Shown: positions 1-5,402 of the stretch, piece after piece
Position numbering within the stretch: the stretch's first letter is position 1
How the letters are laid out: the number at the start of each line of letters is the position of its first letter
Source: Tissierellaceae bacterium
GTDB lineage: Bacteria > Bacillota > Clostridia > Tissierellales > Tissierellaceae
Length of the DNA stretch: 5,661 nt
Reading direction: 5' to 3'
NCBI GenBank assembly: GCA_029264075.1
Contig: JARICQ010000148.1
Location: forward strand, 1 to 5,661
Program-made: the position numbers and the translations under genes
Notes under the pieces: generated by a model
What the model saw: only the letters and a program-made list of their open reading frames with translations
What the model was told of the DNA's origin: nothing
The model's database searches: none

Positions 1-377
1 GTTCCCACAGCTCTTTCGTTTTCATCAGACATCACATTTGTCGAAATCCTTTTAAAATCATCTTCAGTTTTAACAAAAATAGTAGATTTATCTCCTAGAT
101 CTGCTAAAATCTCATCTACAACTCCAAATCTCCCCTCTATACTCCTTCCTTCACTATCGAGCAAGGTTCCATCACCTTGGGTTAAGGTGCCATAAGAGTT
201 GTTGATATATTTCATCTTTAATTTAATGTTTTTTTCAACCTGTTCTTTTAAATGTTCATTTTTGATATCATTCATATATTTTGTACTGTTTGAAAAGCCT
301 AACAAAGCAACAATCATGCTAGCTAATAAAGCTAACATTCCTGCATATCCTATTAGTTTTACCTTATTAATTTTCAT
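1..377 (-). CDS. Methyl-accepting chemotaxis protein with Cache sensor, N-terminal part only
   Basis: This is the first 125 codons of a chemoreceptor; the frame stays open to the left edge, so the rest of the sensor and the whole signalling region lie outside. The ATG at 375-377 follows a GGAGG site at 387-391 with 9 nt spacing. Residues about 7-28 form one membrane helix after the basic start MKINKVK. From about residue 30 an extracellular sensor begins, containing YGTLTQGDGTLLDSEG, IEGRFGVVDEI, STIFVKTEDDFKRIST and ERAVGT. This run is the hallmark of the Cache3-Cache2 fusion sensors of bacterial chemoreceptors. In that family the domain binds small molecules outside the membrane and signals through a cytoplasmic coiled coil to CheA/CheW. 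The ligand cannot be told. It starts 53 nt after the stop of the 130-aa membrane protein with no hairpin between, so co-transcription is likely. The MCP call rests on the sensor alone; a Cache histidine kinase or cyclase is the alternative. Confidence 0.85.
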   Translation of the reverse strand, partial: MKINKVKLIGYAGMLALLASMIVALLGFSNSTKYMNDIKNEHLKEQVEKNIKLKMKYINNSYGTLTQGDGTLLDSEGRSIEGRFGVVDEILADLGDKSTIFVKTEDDFKRISTNVMSDENERAVG

Positions 378-386
378 GAGTTTCTA

Positions 387-391
387 CCTCC
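387..391 (-). promoter_or_regulatory. Ribosome binding site of the Cache chemoreceptor
   Basis: Minus-strand GGAGG lies 9 nt before the ATG at 375-377. It fixes the start of a gene that is cut by the window edge. Confidence 0.8.
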
Positions 392-430
392 ATCTTGGTA
401 TTTGTAATCCTTTATTTATATGCTATGTCT

Positions 431-823
431 TTAAGCCTCAAACTCATCACCTAGAGATATAAATACTTTCTTGAAAGCAAGCCATGCAAAACATGCTATA
501 GCCGCTATTGTACCAAGCCTTCCACCTATACCTGGATATGCACTGCTAGCTAGTATAAAGAGTATCCCAGTCATTAGGGATATTACTGCCATCTCTAAAG
601 GATTTAAAGCATTCTCAAGAGAAATCATTCCAGCATAAGAAGAACATGCCGCCGCCGTTGCCAGGACACCACCCATTAGTGGAAAGAAATAGGGAAGCAT
701 CAGTCCAGCCACCAGGGTTATGATGGCCGAGGCAATGACTGCTCCTCTCTTTAGTATATGAGACACTATATAAGTAGCTATACCTGCAATTACTGATATT
801 GTTAAAATAAGTATTTCTTCCAT
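431..823 (-). CDS. Small integral membrane protein, paralogue of the gene just upstream (function unknown)
   Basis: I do not recognise this 130-aa protein as a named family. It is almost entirely hydrophobic, with about five predicted membrane segments (roughly 4-22, 27-47, 50-68, 75-95, 103-118) and a short acidic tail GDEFEA. Residues 60-66 (CSSYAGM) and 96-108 (YPGIGGRLGTIAA) match residues 124-130 (TSSFVGM) and 160-172 (YAGIGGKGGTTAA) of the upstream 186-aa protein at the same 36-residue spacing. A further GxxIA...LP stretch (27-44) aligns with 98-115 there, with one insertion of about 7 residues here. The two are therefore diverged paralogues. The ATG at 821-823 is preceded by AGGAGGG, which overlaps the TAG stop of the upstream gene, so translation is probably coupled and the products may assemble together. 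A small transporter or channel pair is plausible from hydrophobicity and the glycine-rich motif, but this is inference only. Confidence 0.8.
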   Translation of the reverse strand: MEEILILTISVIAGIATYIVSHILKRGAVIASAIITLVAGLMLPYFFPLMGGVLATAAACSSYAGMISLENALNPLEMAVISLMTGILFILASSAYPGIGGRLGTIAAIACFAWLAFKKVFISLGDEFEA

Positions 824-828
824 GTAAG

Positions 829-835
829 CCCTCCT
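829..835 (-). promoter_or_regulatory. Ribosome binding site nested in the upstream stop codon
   Basis: Minus-strand TAGGAGGG combines the TAG stop of the 186-aa gene (834-836) with a near-perfect Shine-Dalgarno site, 5-6 nt before the ATG at 821-823. This arrangement is typical of translational coupling and suggests matched output of the two membrane proteins. Confidence 0.8.
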
Positions 836-1394
836 AAGTAAAAATTCTTAATATGGTCTTTGTAATTATTGTAGACAGCGCTGCTGTAGTTCCACCTTTT
901 CCACCAATACCTGCATAAATTTCCACAGTAGTTAAGAGGATTAAAGCCACTATTAAACTACCTAGTGCCGCTGCTGCCAATGATGGTATGACTGCCAAGG
1001 AGCTCATCCCAACAAAGGATGATGTATAAGTTACACCTGCCAAATCATTTGGAAGAAAGGTTGCAGCCATTACCCCTACTAGACCATTGGCAATGATTGG
1101 TCCGTATCCCATCTTGTGATTTATAAACCATGTTAAAGTAACACCTATAAATGAACATACGAGTATAGATATTTTTTTCTTGTTAATTTTTGCCTTGTCG
1201 TCTCTGTCTATTACCTTTTTAAAATGATCTACTAGACTTATTGCAAATAAAAACCCAAGAATTATTAAAACTTCTGTCTTGTAGAAGCTTCTGTCATTGA
1301 TTATTGCTGAAACAATCAAGCCCCCACCAGTCGCAATAAAAGCTATCAAACCAAGTAATCGTCTAAAGTTTTCATACGATAATTTTTTCTTCAC
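834..1394 (-). CDS. Integral membrane protein, first of a paralogous pair (function unknown)
   Basis: This 186-aa protein is not one I can name. It starts with the basic stretch MKKKLSYENFRR and has two predicted membrane helices (about 13-32 and 40-56). A charged, Lys-rich linker (about 58-74, KKVIDRDDKAKINKKK) is probably cytoplasmic. A hydrophobic C-terminal half (about 75-183) has four or five segments. That half contains TSSFVGM (124-130) and YAGIGGKGGTTAA (160-172) and is homologous by eye to the whole of the downstream 130-aa protein; the N-terminal 75 residues are the extra part. The start is the GTG at 1392-1394: an in-frame TAA lies seven codons upstream and no ATG is available. The ribosome site is weak (GGTAGCGG, partly inside a hairpin), so initiation may be controlled. 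It heads a likely operon with the 130-aa gene, 10 nt away, and a Cache chemoreceptor. A solute transporter is one possibility, unproven. Confidence 0.78.
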   Translation of the reverse strand: MKKKLSYENFRRLLGLIAFIATGGGLIVSAIINDRSFYKTEVLIILGFLFAISLVDHFKKVIDRDDKAKINKKKISILVCSFIGVTLTWFINHKMGYGPIIANGLVGVMAATFLPNDLAGVTYTSSFVGMSSLAVIPSLAAAALGSLIVALILLTTVEIYAGIGGKGGTTAALSTIITKTILRIFT

Positions 1395-1400
1395 TTTACC

Positions 1401-1461
1401 GCTACCAAAAATTTAAAGACCCTAAACTGAATTTTTTATAGAATCTTTAGCTCTTGGTAAC
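1401..1461 (-). promoter_or_regulatory. Long imperfect hairpin over the leader and ribosome site of the membrane-protein operon
   Basis: Read as minus-strand RNA, GUUACCAA (1461-1454) pairs with UUGGUAGC (1408-1401) over 8 bp including one G-U. An internal loop follows, then UAAAGAUUCUA (1449-1439) pairs with UAGGGUCUUUA (1424-1414) over 11 bp with two G-U pairs, closing a 14-nt loop. The 3' arm takes in the only ribosome-site-like sequence (GGUAGCGG) before the GTG at 1394. No U-run follows, so this is not a terminator. A translational switch or a repressor-binding leader would fit. It matches no riboswitch class that I recognise, and AT-rich DNA can form such stems by chance. Confidence 0.4.
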
Positions 1462-1605
1462 TTCACCCCCCCTTTTTATTTATTTTCAAACATTTTATTG
1501 ATAAGTAAACATCTACTCTATATACATTCAGTTTAATTTATATTCATATAAAAAGCAAGACTGACTTGTATTTACTGGTTAAAAATAAGATATTCAAATC
1601 AATAT

Positions 1606-1648
1606 AAAAAACACCTCCAAGCAGATAATTAATTCTCTGCTTGGAGGT
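1606..1648 (-). terminator. Intrinsic terminator of the ABC-chemoreceptor-rhodanese unit
   Basis: The arms ACCTCCAAGCAGA (1613-1625) and TCTGCTTGGAGGT (1636-1648) form a perfect 13-bp stem with a 10-nt loop. On the minus strand the stem is followed by GTTTTTTAT, the U-run expected of a Rho-independent terminator. On the plus strand no T-run follows, so the orientation is clear. It lies 81 nt after the rhodanese TAG and only 5 nt after the next in-frame TAA. Confidence 0.92.
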
Positions 1649-1728
1649 ATCTATTAGAGTAAATCTATTCCACCTTTAAATTCAAACTGTTTCTTATTTC
1701 TATTAAAGATATAGTTAATAAATTCTAG

Positions 1729-2118
1729 CTATTCTTCAGTTACTGTTTCATAGGTCCAGTTCATTATACCACCCAGGTCATGAACATCCGTATAGCCCAT
1801 CTCAATCATTTTTTTAGCAGCGGCCTTGCTCCTACTCCCACTTCTACAATAGACTAGGATTTTTTCATCTTTATCTGGCAATTTACTCTCTGCCAAGTTT
1901 TCAATTTCGTAGTCTGGAATCAATAGGGCCCCTTCTATATGCTCTTCTTCATACTCTTCTGGGGTTCTAACATCTACGAGCTTATGCTCTTCTGTATCAA
2001 TAATTTCCTTTGCTTCTTCTGCAGTGATTTTATTATACTTTGTTTCTTCTGACCTAGTTTGTGTGCATCCACTAATTAATAGCATTGTTGCTAATAAGGC
2101 AGTTAATATTCTTTTCAT
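1729..2118 (-). CDS. Rhodanese-like domain lipoprotein
   Basis: A 129-aa single-domain rhodanese with a lipoprotein signal: MKRILTALLATMLLISGC has a basic start, a hydrophobic core and a lipobox (ISGC), so Cys18 should be lipidated and the mature protein anchored on the outer face of the membrane. The rhodanese fold follows from about residue 30: LVDVRTPEEYEEEHIEGALLIP (47-68), then the active-site loop CRSGSR (91-96) with the persulfide-carrying Cys91, and the closing DLGGIMNW (114-121). Family members transfer sulfur from thiosulfate or other sulfane donors to thiols; the physiological donor and acceptor here are unknown. The ATG at 2116-2118 has GGAGGA at 2127-2132, 8 nt away. It starts 23 nt after the chemoreceptor stop, so the two are co-transcribed, and a terminator follows. 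The frame remains open for 24 codons beyond its TAG, ending next to the terminator. Confidence 0.93.
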   Translation of the reverse strand: MKRILTALLATMLLISGCTQTRSEETKYNKITAEEAKEIIDTEEHKLVDVRTPEEYEEEHIEGALLIPDYEIENLAESKLPDKDEKILVYCRSGSRSKAAAKKMIEMGYTDVHDLGGIMNWTYETVTEE

Positions 2119-2141
2119 CCTCTATATCCTCCATTAAAAAA

Positions 2142-3605
2142 CTAATCTAATCTCATTCCCACACCATATATTTCATCTTCTTTTCTTATTGCAAGGTATT
2201 TATACGTTTTTCCGTCTTCGACCCTCTTTTTTATTGGCGTTGTTGCAAAGCTAGCACCTTCTTTTAATCTACTAAATACTGGATCTACATCATATATATT
2301 AAATCCTATAGTTTCTGGCTCATTGCAATAGACAATCTCACCCTTGCTATCAGTTACATAAGCTGATGTTAAATTTAGGTTTTTGCTGAGTTCAACTAGT
2401 CTTTCATTAGTTACTTCTACTTCATCAGCCAAGATATTGCTATCAACAAGCATCTTGATTTCAAGAGCCTTGTCCTGCAAGAGATTAGAGAGTTCCATTA
2501 CACTTCTTTCTATCTCTAGTATATCATCTGTAGAGCCCATTTGCTGTGTTATTGTGGCACTTGACTCTTGACTTATAGCTGCATTTTCCTGAGTAACTGC
2601 AACAAGGTTTTCAAGTAGCGCTTCAATATTATTTACACCATCATTTATACTGCTTCCTGATTCATTTAATTTTAAAGCTGAGGTTGATGCACTGTTTGTT
2701 AACTCTCCTGTTTGATTGAATATATCCTCTATCTTAATTGCTTCTTTATACTGATTCTGTGAAGCCTCCATGATCCTCTCAATACTATCATTCGACTCTG
2801 CAACACTAGCTAGGAGATCTTGAGATTCCCTATCTATACTCTCTACTAGATCTGCTGTCTCATCTGATAGCTTTTGTATTTCACTAGCTACAACCGCAAA
2901 ACCCCTGCCTCCTTCTCCTGCTCTTGCTGCTTCAATACTAGCATTTAAGGAAAGGAGATTTGTCTGATTAGCTATTTCTCTTACACCCTTTGCCTCTCCT
3001 ATGATATTGGCAACATTTCTATTTGTAATTTCCATTACCTCTTTGATCTCAATCATAAACTCTTGAGTAGACTCTGCTAACTTTCTAAATTCAGTAATTG
3101 ACTCTATACCTGTATCTTTTTGGTCTTGTATATCCTTTATTCCAAGCTCTACTTCCTTTGATTCTATATCATTCTCCCTTACGATTGCTCCAAGATCAGA
3201 TATATGACTGTATATTTGTTGGGTGTCTTGAGCTTGGGCAGTGGATCCTAGAGCTATTTCTTCAATCGAATTGTTTATTCCATCCAAGCTTTTAATAAGC
3301 TCACTGTTTTTTTCTTCGAGGAGACCAGATGTGCTTTTCAACTTATCTACTATCTCCAATACTACATTTGATAGGGATCTATTGTTTTCTCTTAATTGGA
3401 GCTCCTTGTCTCGATCTTCAAGCACCTTGGTATTTTTGTTAAATACAAAGCTGATGTATACTTGTCCTAGTCCCATCAATACTAATATTACCAAACCGAG
3501 ATTGCTACTGAGACCTACTTTAGATGTTAGGATATAAACCACCAATATAATAAAGTAAATTAGCACATTAAATAAGGCAAGTCTCTTTTGGTCATTTTTT
3601 TTCAA
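2142..3605 (-). CDS. Methyl-accepting chemotaxis protein with no extracellular sensor and a C-terminal sensor-like domain
   Basis: A 487-aa chemoreceptor. Two N-terminal membrane helices (about 11-27 and 35-55) are joined by only a few residues, so there is no external sensor, and no HAMP domain is apparent after them. A long coiled-coil signalling domain (about 75-390) carries the canonical hairpin tip at 209-250, with IANQTNLLSLNASIEAARAG then EGGRGFAVVASEIQKLSDET, the part that binds CheW and CheA. After it, about 395-487 form a separate globular domain (NLTSAYVTDSKGEIVYCNEP, IGFNIYDVDPVF, ATTPIKKRVEDGKTYKYLAI, IYGVGMRLD) that resembles a PAS/Cache-like fold. It is probably cytoplasmic, implying detection of an internal signal. 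The start is the TTG at 3603-3605: AGGAGG lies 8 nt upstream (3614-3619) and an in-frame TAG lies five codons further up, with no in-frame ATG. It sits 51 nt after the ABC gene and 23 nt before the rhodanese. The fold of the C-terminal domain is my reading of the sequence pattern. Confidence 0.93.
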   Translation of the reverse strand: MKKNDQKRLALFNVLIYFIILVVYILTSKVGLSSNLGLVILVLMGLGQVYISFVFNKNTKVLEDRDKELQLRENNRSLSNVVLEIVDKLKSTSGLLEEKNSELIKSLDGINNSIEEIALGSTAQAQDTQQIYSHISDLGAIVRENDIESKEVELGIKDIQDQKDTGIESITEFRKLAESTQEFMIEIKEVMEITNRNVANIIGEAKGVREIANQTNLLSLNASIEAARAGEGGRGFAVVASEIQKLSDETADLVESIDRESQDLLASVAESNDSIERIMEASQNQYKEAIKIEDIFNQTGELTNSASTSALKLNESGSSINDGVNNIEALLENLVAVTQENAAISQESSATITQQMGSTDDILEIERSVMELSNLLQDKALEIKMLVDSNILADEVEVTNERLVELSKNLNLTSAYVTDSKGEIVYCNEPETIGFNIYDVDPVFSRLKEGASFATTPIKKRVEDGKTYKYLAIRKEDEIYGVGMRLD

Positions 3606-3613
3606 TATTAATT

Positions 3614-3619
3614 CCTCCT
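3614..3619 (-). promoter_or_regulatory. Ribosome binding site deciding the TTG start of the chemoreceptor
   Basis: Minus-strand AGGAGG lies 8 nt before the TTG at 3603-3605. The nearby ATG overlapping codons 3-4 is out of frame, so this site supports TTG initiation. Confidence 0.85.
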
Positions 3620-3640
3620 AAATTTTAAGTTTTATATTTT

Positions 3641-3649
3641 ATTGTATCA
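3641..3649 (-). promoter_or_regulatory. Possible extended -10 promoter for the chemoreceptor and rhodanese
   Basis: Minus-strand TGATACAAT fits the extended -10 pattern TGnTATAAT with one mismatch. It would start RNA about 30 nt before the TTG start, leaving room for the ribosome site. No good -35 is seen 16-18 nt upstream, where the sequence is the 3' end of the ABC gene. Extended -10 promoters can work without one. The chemoreceptor may also be read from the ABC promoter, since no terminator lies between them. Confidence 0.35.
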
Positions 3650-3656
3650 TTGTTTT

Positions 3657-5402
3657 CTACTGGTTTCTCATCTGTTCATCATACATGTTCTTATAGAAGC
3701 CATCTTTAAGGATTAGGGATTCGTGATTTCCTCTTTCTATTATCCTACCCTTGTGAAGAACGATAATCTTGTCGACATCCTTTATGGTAGAAAGCCTGTG
3801 GGCTATTATAAAGGTTGTACGGTCCTGCTTTAATTTTTCTACACCCTTTTGAATCAACTTCTCAGTATCAGTATCAATATTTGATGTGGCCTCGTCTAAA
3901 ATTAATATTTTTGGGTTTCTAATGTAGGCTCTTGCAAAGGAGATTAATTGTTTTTCACCTTGGCTAAGATTATTTCCCTTTTCAAATATTCTTTGATCTA
4001 TTCCCCTTCTTACAAGGGCTTGTCCACCAACATCTATAAGAGCTCTTTTAATATCTTCATCAGTGTATTCTATATTATCTAGTCTAATATTGTCTCTTAT
4101 ATCGGTTTCAAAAATAAAGGCATCCTGAAGAACTACTGCCATCTGCTCTCTAAGTGAGTTTCTATTGATATCTTTTATATTTTTACCATCTATATATACA
4201 TTTCCAAGTCTGGGACTATAGAAGTTTAGGAGCAAATTTATTATTGTACTCTTTCCACTACCAGTTGAACCTACAAATGCTATAGTTTCACCGCTTTTCA
4301 CTTGAAAATCTATGCCCCTTAAGACATCTTCTTCATCATAGGCAAAATAGATATCTTCAAATTTCACATCACCTCTGACATCTTTAAGTTCACCTTCAAG
4401 CTTTTCTATTTTTTCAAGATTCAAAAGGTCAAATATATGTGTAGCTGAAGCATATGACTGCTCTAGTTCTCCAAACCTTGTAACTACAGTACTTATATTG
4501 TTAAATATTTTGGTCACATAATCAATGGTTATATACATGCTTCCAATAGTCACTGCGTAGATCCCAGTTATCCTGCCAACACCAAAGTATAGAAGAACTA
4601 TGACAGTAGCTAGGTAACCAACTATATCAATAGCCCTATAGCCACCATAACTTCTGACCTTGGTCATCTCTAAATTAGTCTGAAATATTTTTTCATTTAT
4701 GGTGTCGAACTCATCTTTTATGTGATTCTCCTTGTTAAAGGCTTTGATTATTTCCATATTCTGTATATTTTCATTTATACTTGAGTTTACATCACTTATA
4801 TAGACTCGATTTAGGGTTGTATATTTCCTAGTTTTATTTCTTAAGTCATTGAATATTATATATATTATCGGCAAGAGTACCAATAACATTAGCCCTGCAA
4901 GAAAGTTTGTTAGAAGAATCATCCCAAAAAGGCTGACTATCATTATAGTTGAAGTTGTCATGTCGGCCAGTATCAAGCGAAACATCATCTTCAATTTATT
5001 TGTATCATTTGTAATCCTAGATACTATGCTTCCCGCAGGCAAACTGTCAAAATAAGATATTGGAAGTTCAGTTACATGCCCATAAACATCTTTTTGCACA
5101 CTAAAGGCAATTTGATTTGCTGCCCTTTCAAAAGATACCAGCGCCAGGTTTGAAAACAAACCACTAAGAAGATATACAAGTAAATAAATCATAAGCAGCA
5201 GTCCAATAGCTAAAAATCCCTCTCTTTCTAAGTCTAGCCTTATATAATTGTTCAAGATAAATCCAATAATCAAGGGGCCTATGATCTCCATAGCTGTACG
5301 AACTAGAGACAAGACCAAACCACTTAACAAGGATTTCTTTTCATCTTTTGCATAGCCTATTAATTTTTCTTTTGCTATTTTATTTTTTCTATTATTCTTC
5401 AT
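3657..5402 (-). CDS. ABC exporter half-transporter with intact catalytic glutamate (BmrD/MdlB-like subunit)
   Basis: A 581-aa ABC exporter subunit of normal length. The membrane domain (about 1-320) has six helices, near 25-50, 63-88, 142-163, 167-185, 256-275 and 282-300. The ATPase domain (about 345-581) has A-loop Tyr355, Walker A GSTGSGKST (378-386), Q-loop Gln426, signature LSQGE (479-483), Walker B ILILDE with catalytic Glu504, D-loop SNID (507-510) and switch His535. It overlaps the upstream gene, which encodes another half-transporter, by 11 nt, so the two should form a heterodimer. In such heterodimers one of the two ATP sites is degenerate. Here the signature departs from LSGGQ and the partner lacks the catalytic Glu, which fits that scheme: this subunit supplies the working Walker motifs and the non-canonical signature. 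The ATG at 5400-5402 has AGGAG (5411-5415) 8 nt upstream. Relatives export drugs, lipids or peptides; the substrate is unknown. Confidence 0.95.
   Translation of the reverse strand: MKNNRKNKIAKEKLIGYAKDEKKSLLSGLVLSLVRTAMEIIGPLIIGFILNNYIRLDLEREGFLAIGLLLMIYLLVYLLSGLFSNLALVSFERAANQIAFSVQKDVYGHVTELPISYFDSLPAGSIVSRITNDTNKLKMMFRLILADMTTSTIMIVSLFGMILLTNFLAGLMLLVLLPIIYIIFNDLRNKTRKYTTLNRVYISDVNSSINENIQNMEIIKAFNKENHIKDEFDTINEKIFQTNLEMTKVRSYGGYRAIDIVGYLATVIVLLYFGVGRITGIYAVTIGSMYITIDYVTKIFNNISTVVTRFGELEQSYASATHIFDLLNLEKIEKLEGELKDVRGDVKFEDIYFAYDEEDVLRGIDFQVKSGETIAFVGSTGSGKSTIINLLLNFYSPRLGNVYIDGKNIKDINRNSLREQMAVVLQDAFIFETDIRDNIRLDNIEYTDEDIKRALIDVGGQALVRRGIDQRIFEKGNNLSQGEKQLISFARAYIRNPKILILDEATSNIDTDTEKLIQKGVEKLKQDRTTFIIAHRLSTIKDVDKIIVLHKGRIIERGNHESLILKDGFYKNMYDEQMRNQ

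Larger units (their letters stand above)
1395..1728. other. Intergenic region between the two transcription units
   Basis: This 334-bp gap holds, in minus-strand order, an in-frame open stretch after the rhodanese stop (1728-1654), an intrinsic terminator (1648-1606), an AT-rich stretch likely to contain a promoter, and a structured leader (1461-1401). A weak promoter candidate is TTGCTT (1558-1553), 17 nt, then TAAACT (1535-1530); another -10-like TATAAA lies at 1542-1537 without a good -35. A run of seven C (1466-1472), seven G on the coding strand, stands out in the AT-rich surroundings. No convincing gene is seen on either strand. Confidence 0.6.

Noticed and set aside
378..430. Terminator between the 130-aa gene and the Cache chemoreceptor
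   Set aside because: There is no stem with a following T-run in these 53 bases.
199..462. Plus-strand open frame of 87 codons
   Set aside because: It lies opposite the Cache chemoreceptor and the end of the 130-aa gene, which have proper ribosome sites and recognisable sequence; the plus-strand product is low-complexity and hydrophobic with no family signal.
1401..1480. T-box-like leader (GGTAGCGG resembling part of the T-box sequence)
   Set aside because: The match is partial, no antiterminator/terminator pair follows, and the gene is not an amino-acid or tRNA-synthetase gene.
1530..1558. Promoter TTGCTT-17-TAAACT for the membrane-protein operon
   Set aside because: Each box matches only about four of six bases, and such matches are common in AT-rich sequence; it is mentioned in the intergenic entry but not called as a feature.
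2383..3537. Plus-strand open frames opposite the chemoreceptor
   Set aside because: They are Ser/Leu-rich mirror frames of a well-supported coiled-coil gene.
4849..5055. Plus-strand open frame opposite the ABC transporter
   Set aside because: It is a mirror frame of the membrane domain, with no recognisable product.
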